Source of the DNA: Spongiimicrobium salis
GTDB lineage: Bacteria > Bacteroidota > Bacteroidia > Flavobacteriales > Flavobacteriaceae
Direction: 5' to 3'
DNA: 64,000 nucleotides
NCBI RefSeq assembly: GCF_043678055.1
Contig: NZ_JBHEQA010000004.1
Span: forward strand, 326,610-390,609
The translations under genes were made by a program, and so were the position numbers. A model generated the notes under the pieces. The model was not told the origin of the DNA. It did not search any database and saw only the letters and a list, made by a program, of their open reading frames with translations. Within the stretch, counting starts at the first letter, position 1. Each line of letters starts with the position of its first letter. Shown here piece after piece: positions 44,901 through 51,994 of this stretch.

Positions 44901-46663
44901 GGTTTAGCAATGTTCCCTATGTTCCTATTGAGCTGAGTTAAATATTTTTCACTTGTAAGTAAAACTGTGGTCTTGCACTGTAATACTATTGATTTCAATC
45001 TCCCATCCGGAGTACGTGGGTCTAGCGGTAAAAAAGCGTTTCCCGATTTCAGTATGCCCAAAATAGCTATTATCATCTCTATTGAAGGATCTATCATTAT
45101 TCCGATCGGGTGGGCGGACTCTTTGAGAGCATCCTCAACTTCTAGGAGGCCCTGTGCTACTTGATCAACCTGAGTTGCCAATTCTTTATACGTAATGCGA
45201 TTTCCTTCATAATTCACAGCAAAATTCTGTGGATTTTGCGCTACTTGTTTTTCAAACAAACTAATAATCGTCTCTTGGAAGTTATATTCCAATGTAGTTT
45301 CGTTAAATTTTTCCAGAATATGGTTTCGCTCTTTTTTCGAAAGTATTTTTATGTCATCTATAGGACTATGGGGAGCATCAAAAGCTTGATTTAAGATTCT
45401 GAAAAAGTGTTCCGCTAACGTATGAATATCGTTCTCCTCAAAAAAGACATGACTATAATTAAATTCCAATCGCAGTTCATCTTCAAAATATACATCTATT
45501 GCCAATGGGATATTAGTCCGTTCGTACACCCCGTTCAACGCTAATTCCAGACCATCTACGTTATGGATCAATTCTTTATTGATAGAATAATTCTTTACCC
45601 CCATTGTAGAATCAAACAATGTTCGAACCCCTTTGAAATTAAGCATTTCATAAATTTCATTTAATGATGTATTGGTATACTCTTGCCCTACTATCAATCT
45701 CTTGTGTATTCTCTGTACTAGTTCTAGAAAAGAAGTATTCCCTGGGTCCGATATTCTAAGGGGTATCGTATTGACAAAATTTCCCATTAATTCTTCCAAA
45801 CCTTCCATAGTAGCATCCCTGTCCGAAACTGATATACCAAAAATGATATCCGATACATTTCCGTACTTCATGAGCAAAATGCCGTAAATGGTATAGATCA
45901 ATGAAGATTTTGTGACCTTGTTTTTCCTAGAAAAAATTTCTAACCTTTCCATTTCCCAGGAGAAAGAAGCTTTGGAGGTTTTGTTCATGTGGCTAGAAGG
46001 GTTCCTTTTTTGCTCAAATAGCAAGTTGGGTTCATATCCTTCCAAATACGTCTTCCAAAATTTTGCGCTCTTAACAGGGTCGTATTTCTTTTTGATTTCC
46101 AAATAAGCCCTTTTGTACGTTGCCTTCACACTATGAATGGGGCGCAGACCTTTGTTATATTGATTGTATTTTCCAAAAAAAGCTTCTAAAAATATGCCTG
46201 TACTCCATCCATCATAAAGGATATGATGGTGTGTAATATTCAAAACATATTCCTCTTCAGCGATCTTTATTATTCCTATTCTTATGGGCAAATTATTAAG
46301 ATCAAATCTTTTTTCTTGATCTTCCTTAATCATTTCCGCAAGCTTACTTTTCTTTTCAACCGTCTCTAGTTGCGATATATCTTCAAAGTTTTGGGTGATG
46401 TCGTATTTCTTAAGAATAATCTGAATAGGTCGTTTTACTTCTTCCCACCGAAAAACAGAACGCAATACTTCATTTTCCCTTTGGGTGTCCCAAAAGGCTT
46501 GTTGAAGCGCATGGTAATTTAAGGGACCTTGTACTTTAAAAGACAATTGTACATTATATAAGTTTTTATCTTGTTCTTCCAAATAATGGAACAAGATTCC
46601 TTTTTGAACCATACTAAGCTCATAAATTTCCTGGACATTGGCTTTTTCAAGTTTCTTTGTCAT
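38906..46663 (-). CDS. Nonribosomal peptide synthetase, C-A-PCP-E-C-A-PCP (Asx then Thr)
   Basis: 2585 residues, two modules. Condensation 1 at about 10-440 (HHILYDG at 146-152); adenylation 1 at about 465-965; carrier Ser 1010 (LAGGDS); epimerisation at about 1060-1490 (HHLVIDG at 1186-1192, GWFTSIYP, FNFLGQFD); condensation 2 at about 1512-1955 (HHIIMDG at 1653-1659); adenylation 2 at about 1975-2470; carrier Ser 2520 (LGGNS). Pocket residues read by alignment to GrsA: module 1 D-A-T-K-I-G-H-V-G-K, Asp/Asn-like; module 2 D-F-W-N-I-G-M-V-H-K, the classic Thr code. Epimerisation makes the Asx D-configured. There is no thioesterase: the protein ends in an acidic tail (DEEEFLDDSQVEE), and its N-terminus (KANVQEIYELSMVQKGILFH) resembles communication helices, so it should hand on to another NRPS. 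The gap before it is 334 bases. Confidence 0.93.
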   Translation of the reverse strand: MTKKLEKANVQEIYELSMVQKGILFHYLEEQDKNLYNVQLSFKVQGPLNYHALQQAFWDTQRENEVLRSVFRWEEVKRPIQIILKKYDITQNFEDISQLETVEKKSKLAEMIKEDQEKRFDLNNLPIRIGIIKIAEEEYVLNITHHHILYDGWSTGIFLEAFFGKYNQYNKGLRPIHSVKATYKRAYLEIKKKYDPVKSAKFWKTYLEGYEPNLLFEQKRNPSSHMNKTSKASFSWEMERLEIFSRKNKVTKSSLIYTIYGILLMKYGNVSDIIFGISVSDRDATMEGLEELMGNFVNTIPLRISDPGNTSFLELVQRIHKRLIVGQEYTNTSLNEIYEMLNFKGVRTLFDSTMGVKNYSINKELIHNVDGLELALNGVYERTNIPLAIDVYFEDELRLEFNYSHVFFEENDIHTLAEHFFRILNQAFDAPHSPIDDIKILSKKERNHILEKFNETTLEYNFQETIISLFEKQVAQNPQNFAVNYEGNRITYKELATQVDQVAQGLLEVEDALKESAHPIGIMIDPSIEMIIAILGILKSGNAFLPLDPRTPDGRLKSIVLQCKTTVLLTSEKYLTQLNRNIGNIAKPYTIASINVNKKNVEWAKKIALSPSNLLYVLFTSGTTGEPKGVRINHKNMVNYVYWSKDFLHLSTRDKWLLAQPIYFDASYTTIFGALLSGSELHIVSREMYVAPLDLLTYIDQHKITHLKMVPSLFATLIQTEEGCKLKSIKKLILGGEGIRVTDVLKVMNVSETIEVINHYGPTEATVGTVATYIDRNTLEDFEKRPIIGTPIANSRIYILDKLLNPMPIGMKGELYVAGVGVSEGYLGDRTRTSEKFIDNPFYPGTKMYGTGDLAQWNSKGQIEFLGRKDFQVKIRGHRIELGEIESKLCLLKGIDKVIVLAKKENDNSYLICYYVSSTHIEEESLREYGKLHLPAYMIPTYFMRLDAMPVTSIGKIDRKALPIVEKVSKSTYLPPKTKEEVVLASIWSDVLGVEKISITDNFFLAGGDSIKSIQISARLRNVGYKVAVKTIMDNPTIHELSRKITPLTVHSDQSKMQGDFGLNAIQQEFFQVQKEERHHYNQSVLLRFKEKVTKEFVAEIFKKIIEHHDGLRVNYEIKNGNVKQFYREEDLPLSLEEYMISDETELVLNTYKDKIQASIDLANGSLIKLGLFHEKNTSQLLIAIHHLVIDGVSWRILFEDIETLYQQIKMQKAPKLQDKTDSLKVWQGSISDYIVSAQYQKGKLYWERFKAKQFPRIPHDLENGSFYRRDFKNKTFRLNRNYTSRLLTTANKRFNTRVDDLLLTALLLSAHKQFGNTLLGVDLESHGRQDLMSNLDVSRTIGWFTSIYPIILEKKGTTWGTVITEVKEMLRAIPNHGIDYMIGRFFDSSIPNPERRPQMKFNFLGQFDNDIQGKNYTISNDYRGVEVSPEHIQTVDWDIWGLVVSGILEMNLNYNTTLYHEDTIDSFIDGFERSITEVIDYCCSEDQVELTRSDLTYTEIKKDELERLKNNYVFSDLYTLSGMQKGMLFHWTLSKDSADYFEQKVLYFEGHIDEVLLEQSLNQLIDRHEALRTVFVHEGQETPVQVVLRQRKIDFSYKNVQNEVLEKAEAKVLRKYKEEDLKRKFDIRFDCLIRVTLLKTSDTRYKLIWSHHHIIMDGWCLGILWKDLQHFYLGRQQRTETLLPPSKKYKDYILWLQNQDNKTSLDYWKMYLEDFEQPSSFPKLALEKAKEAVYSPAHVEVVVNKSTTDGLKELAGKYEATLNTLLQTVWALLLSKYANQDDVVFGSVVSGRPSDLEGVEDMVGLFINTLPLRMRFNEDDTVTSVLQRHQNNNVKSLSHQFVPLTDIQSLHNLGRALFDHIFVFENYPISTAMKGAKLGSEKYGGATMTKADIFEQTGYDLTVIINPGDTLRIKASYNANVYASTTINRILEQFECLIEGILLKPNQQPQKVSMVKKEEHQQLIALLDHQNVDWPKETNLVELFAKQVKLFPSKVALKFEDKEMTYAELDRQSNQVASVLLHKGIVPEQLVGILLDRSLEIIVAILGVLKAGGSYMPIDIDYPESRIAYMLEDSQTELLLTSKALNLYTDPKDIDMIYMENIEAEDLPIAALPKNYRPEGLCYVIYTSGTTGNPKGVMVSHRNMVRLFFNEKFQFDFSSSDAWTMFHSPCFDFSVWEMYGALLFGGTLIVIPKMTARDPYKYLQLLRKYNVTVLNQTPSAFYNLIHQEIQIGEPTLKVRYVIFGGEALNPGKLRPWKERYPETKLINMFGITETTVHVTYKEIGNYEIQNNISNIGRPIPTLSVYVLDKHQRLLPVGAIGEMYVGGDGVAKGYLGKVELTKRRFIKNPFKEGELFYRTGDLARILESGDIEYIGRMDSQTQLRGFRIELGEIENCLSNYPGINEVIVLVNGEAENKHVIAYYTADHEKEIMKMRTYLSKKLAEYMVPSYYVYLTSIPLTTNGKLNKAQLPEPNFAEIKSSAFAKNDVQKKLVRIWADLLNLKQNQIGIHTNFFDLGGNSLKLMGMIDKIHREFDIRITVADAFTYPIISLLAEFLNGSDEEEFLDDSQVEEMSEAIDIFNQLND

Positions 46664-46997
46664 GATTATTTTGTTTCTAAGGTTGTAATAAGAAGTCTAG
46701 CGTATTGGAATCTTTTTTAGGGATTCGATAAAAAAGGGGTTGTTGGCATGTTTCAAGAGAGGTGTAGCTTACCATGCTTCTTTATGCGCTATTTAATGAT
46801 AGTCGCATTATTTAGTGGGCATAGTCCGTATCAAAAGCTAGTATAGATTTAATGGTTTCTCCGATTACAGTGAATCCTGAATTAATATTCAGCGAATTTT
46901 AAAGAGAGTTCTTGATATTTTTCTTAATTACGTATAATTCAATTTCCCTCAAAATTCACTTCGAGACCAAGGTTTAAAAAAAGATGATTGATTGCTT
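46664..46997. other. Intergenic region upstream of the large NRPS gene
   Basis: 334 bases without a gene, between TolC and the NRPS gene on the same strand; long enough for a separate promoter. A weak box CAAAAGCTA (46832-46840, minus-strand TAGCTTTTG) and two loose CAGnGAAT cores (46868-46875, 46891-46898; 23-base spacing) faintly recall the sites at 34.5 and 35.4 kb. No sigma-54 -24/-12 site was seen. Confidence 0.4.
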
Positions 46998-48347
46998 CTA
47001 CATTTTTTCTTGAATAGTTCCGCAAAAGAAATTCAATTCATACTGATTGTATTTTAGCTGGTATTTTGCCTGATTCAATAGCAATTGCGCCTCAATATAA
47101 TCTCTTTGAGCTATGGCTAGAGTTACCGGGGTTCCCGCTCCCAAATCATATTTTTGTTGTTCTAGATCAAAAGCAATTCTAGAAGCCTCCTGTTGATCTG
47201 TACGATAAGTGCGTTCCTGTAAATTTGCTTTTATTGTATTATTAATATTGTTGATTTCAACAAAGGTTTTGTTTTTAAGCGATTCATAATCCAAAACCGC
47301 ATTTTCATATGTTATCTTTGCTTCAATTACGGATGTACGGGTTTGCATACCATTAAAGATTGGGATATTCACAGAAAAGCCTAATACTTGTGTAATATTA
47401 TCCGTAAAAAATTGCTGCCTAAAGTCACCCTCCTGAAAAGAAGAGAAATTGGTTCCATAATTGTAAAATAGAGAAACAGATGGATAATACAAGCCCCTAT
47501 TTTGTCTAAGAAGGTTTCTTTTAGCCTTTACATCTTCTTCTGAACTTTTTATACTATTCCTATGAAGTAATGCCTGTTCATACAATTCTGACGTAGTTTT
47601 AGAACCAAGGCTTGAATCAAACTCAATTTCTGAAAATTCAAAATCCAACTCAATATCTTTGGTCACTTCTAAACGCAACAATCCTATTAATTCACTTTTA
47701 CCATTACTTATTAGATTTTCGGTTTGGAGCAGCATGGATTTGAGATTACTCAATTCTGCTTTCTGTGTGTAAAAATCTTGTTTTGTCCTGAGTCCCAACG
47801 TTACTTGCTCTTCGGTACTTTCTAAATTCTTTTCCTGAGCTTCTATAGAGCTTACAAAAATTTCCCTCTGTTCCGTATTCTGTAATATTTCAAAATAATT
47901 CCTCGCCACTTCGAGAATGGCAAAATCTTTGGCATTCTCTAGTCCCCATAATTTTGATAGGGAATTGTGCTTGGATGCTTTTAACTTTGCAATGCTATTT
48001 AAAAGGTTTGATATATCCCAATTTGTTCTCAATGCCGCATTGGCAAAGTTTCCGGATTCCGTTCTCACTTCTCCAGCAACCTGGTCAAAATTCCGACCTG
48101 TAGAACGATTCCCGCTGCCCGTGACAAAAAAAGTTGGGAACAGCTCTGAATAGCTTCTAAGTTTTCTCTTATTTTCCAGCTTAAAATCATTTTCAGCCTT
48201 CTCTACTTCTATATTTTTTTCTACGGCAATCTGTATAGCCTTTTTTAATGTGAGTTTGTATTGCCCATGGGAAAAGCTACTCATTAAGAGGAGAAGAAAA
48301 AACAAGAGTATTGGATATTTGTCACTCCAAATCATATATTTGGTCAT
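46998..48347 (-). CDS. TolC-family outer-membrane efflux protein
   Basis: 449 residues. A signal peptide (YPILLFFLLLLMSSFSHG) is followed by two OEP halves rich in coiled-coil helix (KLTLKKAIQIAVEKNIEVEKA ... TPVTLAIAQRDYIEAQLLL). It forms the outer-membrane exit channel of a tripartite exporter. It starts about 14 bases after the ATPase stop in the adaptor-ATPase-TolC transcript. The set probably exports the NRPS product or serves as stress efflux. The inner-membrane permease expected in such a set is not encoded here. Confidence 0.92.
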   Translation of the reverse strand: MTKYMIWSDKYPILLFFLLLLMSSFSHGQYKLTLKKAIQIAVEKNIEVEKAENDFKLENKRKLRSYSELFPTFFVTGSGNRSTGRNFDQVAGEVRTESGNFANAALRTNWDISNLLNSIAKLKASKHNSLSKLWGLENAKDFAILEVARNYFEILQNTEQREIFVSSIEAQEKNLESTEEQVTLGLRTKQDFYTQKAELSNLKSMLLQTENLISNGKSELIGLLRLEVTKDIELDFEFSEIEFDSSLGSKTTSELYEQALLHRNSIKSSEEDVKAKRNLLRQNRGLYYPSVSLFYNYGTNFSSFQEGDFRQQFFTDNITQVLGFSVNIPIFNGMQTRTSVIEAKITYENAVLDYESLKNKTFVEINNINNTIKANLQERTYRTDQQEASRIAFDLEQQKYDLGAGTPVTLAIAQRDYIEAQLLLNQAKYQLKYNQYELNFFCGTIQEKM

Positions 48348-48361
48348 TTAACTTCAGGAAA

Positions 48362-49051
48362 TTATATCTTAAACTCTGCGTTGATATTTTCAGAAACTAC
48401 TTTTCCATCAAAGAGATTGATAATACGATGCGCGTAATGTGCATCATTTGGTGAGTGTGTGACCATAATTATGGTCGCTCCATCATTATTGAGTTCTGCC
48501 AGCAAATTCATCACATCCGCGCCATTGGTAGAATCGAGATTTCCGGTAGGCTCGTCCGCCAAGATAATTTTGGGGTTTGTTACAATGGCTCGAGCAATAG
48601 CCACACGTTGTTGTTGTCCTCCCGATAGTTGCTGAGGATAATGATTTCTGCGATGCATAATATTCATGCGTTCCAGAGCGACTTCTACTTTTTCAATCCG
48701 TTCGCTTTTAGGTACTTTCTGATATAAAAGAGGAAGTTCTACGTTTTCATATACAGTGAGCTCATCAATCAAATTAAAACTTTGAAAAACAAAACCTATA
48801 GAGCCTCTTCTTAATTTTGAACGTTGTTTTTCCGAAAACTTGGCCACCTCATTTTCCCCGAACCAATATTCTCCTCCAGATGGGCTTCCCAAAAGCCCCA
48901 ACACATTGAGTAAGGTTGACTTACCACAGCCAGATGGCCCCATAATAGCAACAAATTCCCCATCTTTCACTTCTATGTTAATTTTATTCAAGGCTGTAGT
49001 TTCCAGTTCTGAACTGGCATAAACCTTTGTTAATTCTTTCATTTGTATCAT
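48362..49051 (-). CDS. MacB/LolD-type ABC ATPase (stand-alone)
   Basis: About 230 residues from the ATG at 49051 (another at 49042; a TTG extension reaches 49060). Walker A GPSGCGKST, Q-loop VFQSFNLID, signature LSGGQQQRVAIARAI, Walker B IILADEPTGNLD, switch His in VTHSPNDA. It is of the MacB/LolD/FtsE class, which pairs with FtsX-like permeases carrying a MacB core domain. No such permease lies in this operon or elsewhere in the window. It is between the adaptor (39-base gap) and TolC (14-base gap). It must pair with a permease encoded elsewhere, or the permease has been lost. Confidence 0.92.
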   Translation of the reverse strand: MIQMKELTKVYASSELETTALNKINIEVKDGEFVAIMGPSGCGKSTLLNVLGLLGSPSGGEYWFGENEVAKFSEKQRSKLRRGSIGFVFQSFNLIDELTVYENVELPLLYQKVPKSERIEKVEVALERMNIMHRRNHYPQQLSGGQQQRVAIARAIVTNPKIILADEPTGNLDSTNGADVMNLLAELNNDGATIIMVTHSPNDAHYAHRIINLFDGKVVSENINAEFKI

Positions 49052-49090
49052 TAGTTCCAATTTTTTAATTTATGATTCTATTAGGCGATA

Positions 49091-50341
49091 TTACCATACC
49101 AATTTCTCGGCATCTCCAAAATTTTCATAGGAAGATGTTATTACTCGATCTCCAGGTTCCAATCCTTCCAGAACTTCATATTGATCAGAATTTTTTCTTC
49201 CCAATCTAATAATTCTTTTTGTTGCCCTATTCTTTCCTTCTTCTATCACAAAGGCCCAATCTCCACCTGTAGTATTATAAAACCCTCCTGTTGGAATTAC
49301 CAATTGTTCGGAGGACTTTCCCAAGGCGATCTTCAATCTTGCAGATTGCCCTTTTTTAATTCCTTCCGGTACTTCCTCTACAAATTCCATATCTACTTCA
49401 AATTTTCCATTTTTTATAGTAGGATAGATATAACTTATTACCAATTGATGTGTATTGTTTGCAAATGTTGTGTTGGCCTGAAGGCCTACCGCAATTCTCG
49501 GCAAATACAACTCATCTATTTGTGCCCGTACTTTGTAAGTGCCAATAACATCAATTTCTCCCAATCGATCTCCTTTGTTGACATTTTGTCCTTCTTGTAA
49601 CGGTTCGGGAGTAGATAATTGACCATCTATAGGAGCCCTTATGATTAAATTATCCAGGATTTTCCGAACTCCCCTCAAATTTTCGATCATGCTTGCTTCG
49701 GACATGTTCAATTGTCTAGATTGCAACATGCGCGAAGTGGAATCGTTCTTGAAAGACTCATAGGTAAATTCTTTTCTTTTGGTATTATATCTGTAATCGG
49801 CTTCTGTTTTTTCAAATTCTTTATCCGAAATCAGTTCTCTGGTAGACATAATACTATCTCTATAATATTGAGGTCTCAATATTTGTATTTGATTTTCTAT
49901 TTCCGCGAGTTCTTGTTTTTGGGAAAGGTAATTCTGATCTAATTGCAATCTTGTTGTCCTAACTCTATTTATTTGTTCATTAAGTGAGTTTTCCTGACTC
50001 AGAACACTCAATTTCAAATTTATATTCTCCAATTCTACTATGGGATCTCCTTTTTGTAGTATAGCTCCGCTCTCTTTAAATGTTTTAATAATATTTCCTC
50101 CTTCAACTGCATCCAGATAGTAGGTCTTCTTTGGCACAATAGCACCGGTCTGAACAATATATTCTTGGAATATTTCCCGTTTCGTTTCGGAAAATGTCAC
50201 CTGATTTTCGTCAATCTCCAAAGTATAACCATCTCCGGAAAACCACAATTGAAAAATAATTATCACCAATACGCCTACCCCCAAAACAGTATAGACTATC
50301 TTTTTCCTTCCCCATTTTTTCTTTTTTACAACTCTATCCAT
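49091..50341 (-). CDS. HlyD/MacA-like periplasmic adaptor
   Basis: About 416 residues from the ATG at 50341. An in-frame ATG at 50365 exists but would lie at or before the transcript start expected from the sigma-54 site at 50372-50387, while 50341 is preceded by AAAGG, so the shorter start is chosen. One N-terminal membrane helix (KIVYTVLGVGVLVIIIFQLWF) is followed by a lipoyl-like barrel, a long coiled coil (about 110-230) and beta-barrel parts (IDGQLSTPEPLQEGQNV). It bridges inner-membrane ATPase/permease and TolC. First gene of the adaptor-ATPase-TolC set and divergent from its likely regulator. Confidence 0.9.
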   Translation of the reverse strand: MDRVVKKKKWGRKKIVYTVLGVGVLVIIIFQLWFSGDGYTLEIDENQVTFSETKREIFQEYIVQTGAIVPKKTYYLDAVEGGNIIKTFKESGAILQKGDPIVELENINLKLSVLSQENSLNEQINRVRTTRLQLDQNYLSQKQELAEIENQIQILRPQYYRDSIMSTRELISDKEFEKTEADYRYNTKRKEFTYESFKNDSTSRMLQSRQLNMSEASMIENLRGVRKILDNLIIRAPIDGQLSTPEPLQEGQNVNKGDRLGEIDVIGTYKVRAQIDELYLPRIAVGLQANTTFANNTHQLVISYIYPTIKNGKFEVDMEFVEEVPEGIKKGQSARLKIALGKSSEQLVIPTGGFYNTTGGDWAFVIEEGKNRATKRIIRLGRKNSDQYEVLEGLEPGDRVITSSYENFGDAEKLVW

Positions 50342-50371
50342 AAAAATACCTTTAAAGCACACCATTCTTTA

Positions 50372-50387
50372 GACAAAAGACATGCCA
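50372..50387 (-). promoter_or_regulatory. Sigma-54 (-24/-12) promoter of the exporter operon
   Basis: The minus strand reads TGGCATGTCTTTTGTC: TGGCA at -24, then a G-T pair in place of GC at -12, with exactly ten bases between the GG and the G. It lies 31 bases upstream of the chosen adaptor start and faces the gene of a sigma-54-dependent response regulator 230 bases away. Confidence 0.7.
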
Positions 50388-50614
50388 TTATCATATATGT
50401 TTGATTATCAGTTTCTTATAACTATTTACTTGAAAATCCTATATTCTTTTAGTGTTCGAAAACGTACACTTATGTTCAGGAACGATCAACATAAAGCCAG
50501 AGAATATATTTTTAACAAAAGAATCTATTTTATTGATTTTATGCCTTATCTTTCTTATTCTTATATCAGAATTGTAATACAATTTTACTATAATTCCGAA
50601 AATTCACGTCTACT

Positions 50615-51994
50615 ATGCAGAAGAATCGAAAAATATTGATTATTGATGATAATGAAGACTTGTTAAAAGCCGCCAAAATGTATTTAAAACGGCATTTCTT
50701 GCAAATTGATTTGTCTCCAGATCCCGAATCCATTCCTGTTTTACTAAAGAATGAAACCTATGATTTAGTCTTGCTCGATATGAACTTTACCAAAGATTTA
50801 AGCAGTGGTAAAGAAGGTTTTCATTGGTTGGATAAAATCTTAGAGATCGACCCTTCAATGTCCGTAGTTTTAATGACTGCCTACGGCGATATTCAAATGG
50901 CTGTGCAAGCCATTAAATCTGGGGCTTCCAATTTTGTTTTGAAGCCATGGGAGAACGAAAAACTATTGGCTACTATCTATGCATCCTTGGAGCTCCGCGA
51001 AAACAAAATTGAACTCAAGAACCTCAAAATAAAACAACGAGAATTCAATAGACAACTCAATCACAACTACGTTGATATCATAGGCAACAGTACTGCTATT
51101 CAAAAAGTATTTTCCATTATCGACAAAGTAGCCAAAACAGATGCCAACGTCCTAATTTTAGGCGAAAATGGCACTGGAAAAGAACTTATTGCTAGGGCAA
51201 TACACAGAAATTCCGATAGAGCCAGTGAGCCGTTCATCAGCGTTGACCTAGGCTCTGTTTCCGAATCACTGTTCGAAAGTGAACTTTTTGGTCACAAAAG
51301 GGGCGCTTTTACAGACGCCAAAGAAGATCGGCCAGGACGCTTTGAAATTGCTTCTGGAGGTACTCTTTTCTTGGACGAAATAGGGAATTTATCGCTCCCT
51401 CTTCAAGCCAAATTATTGACTGTTCTACAAAATAGAAAAGTATGTAGGGTGGGTTCCCACAAGGAAATTCAAGTAGATATTCGCCTTATTTGTGCTACCA
51501 ACATGTCCCTATACGATATGGTGAAACAAAATACTTTTCGCCAAGATTTGATCTATCGTATAAATACCATTGAAATAAATGTCCCTCCACTAAGGGAACG
51601 AATCGAAGACATTCCTCTTATCGCAGAATATTTTATGACCACTTATGCTAAAAAATACAGTAAAAATGTTTCTAAGATAAGTGATGCGGCTATCTCAAGA
51701 ATGAACAAACATAACTGGCCAGGAAATATCAGGGAACTGCAACACGCTATTGAAAGAGCAGTAATCATGAGCAATGTCAAAATTCTTCAGCCAGAACATT
51801 TGGATTTCAATTCCCAAACACAATCGAATGCCAATGACGCTGCTATCATTGAAACGTATAACTTGAACGAAGCGGAAAAAATTCTTGTCAAAAAAGCTTT
51901 AAAAAAATATCATGGTAACATGACACTGGCTGCTAACGAATTAGGAATAACCAGAGCATCTCTTTATAGAAGATTGGAAAAACATGAGCTTTAA
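50615..51994 (+). CDS. Sigma-54-dependent response regulator (NtrC family)
   Basis: 459 residues. Receiver at 1-125 with acids D11/D12, phospho-acceptor D55 (LVLLDMNF), T88 and K110. AAA+ domain at about 150-390: Walker A GENGTGKE (183-190), sigma-54-contact loop GAFTDA (230-235; the standard form is GAFTGA), Walker B GGTLFLDEIG. A Fis-type HTH occupies the last 30 residues (TLAANELGITRASLYRRL). It activates sigma-54 promoters once phosphorylated. The best target is the -24/-12 site of the divergent adaptor-ATPase-TolC operon. Its stop overlaps the start of the kinase gene by 11 bases, so both are made together. Confidence 0.93.
   Translation: MQKNRKILIIDDNEDLLKAAKMYLKRHFLQIDLSPDPESIPVLLKNETYDLVLLDMNFTKDLSSGKEGFHWLDKILEIDPSMSVVLMTAYGDIQMAVQAIKSGASNFVLKPWENEKLLATIYASLELRENKIELKNLKIKQREFNRQLNHNYVDIIGNSTAIQKVFSIIDKVAKTDANVLILGENGTGKELIARAIHRNSDRASEPFISVDLGSVSESLFESELFGHKRGAFTDAKEDRPGRFEIASGGTLFLDEIGNLSLPLQAKLLTVLQNRKVCRVGSHKEIQVDIRLICATNMSLYDMVKQNTFRQDLIYRINTIEINVPPLRERIEDIPLIAEYFMTTYAKKYSKNVSKISDAAISRMNKHNWPGNIRELQHAIERAVIMSNVKILQPEHLDFNSQTQSNANDAAIIETYNLNEAEKILVKKALKKYHGNMTLAANELGITRASLYRRLEKHEL

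Noticed and set aside
46664..46997. Search for a sigma-54 site in front of the large NRPS gene
   Set aside because: Only TGGCATG on the plus strand without a matching -12 element was found; it points away from the NRPS gene.
50382..50639. 85-residue frame between the adaptor and response regulator genes
   Set aside because: It overlaps the regulator start and the sigma-54 promoter, has biased AT-driven composition and no family resemblance.
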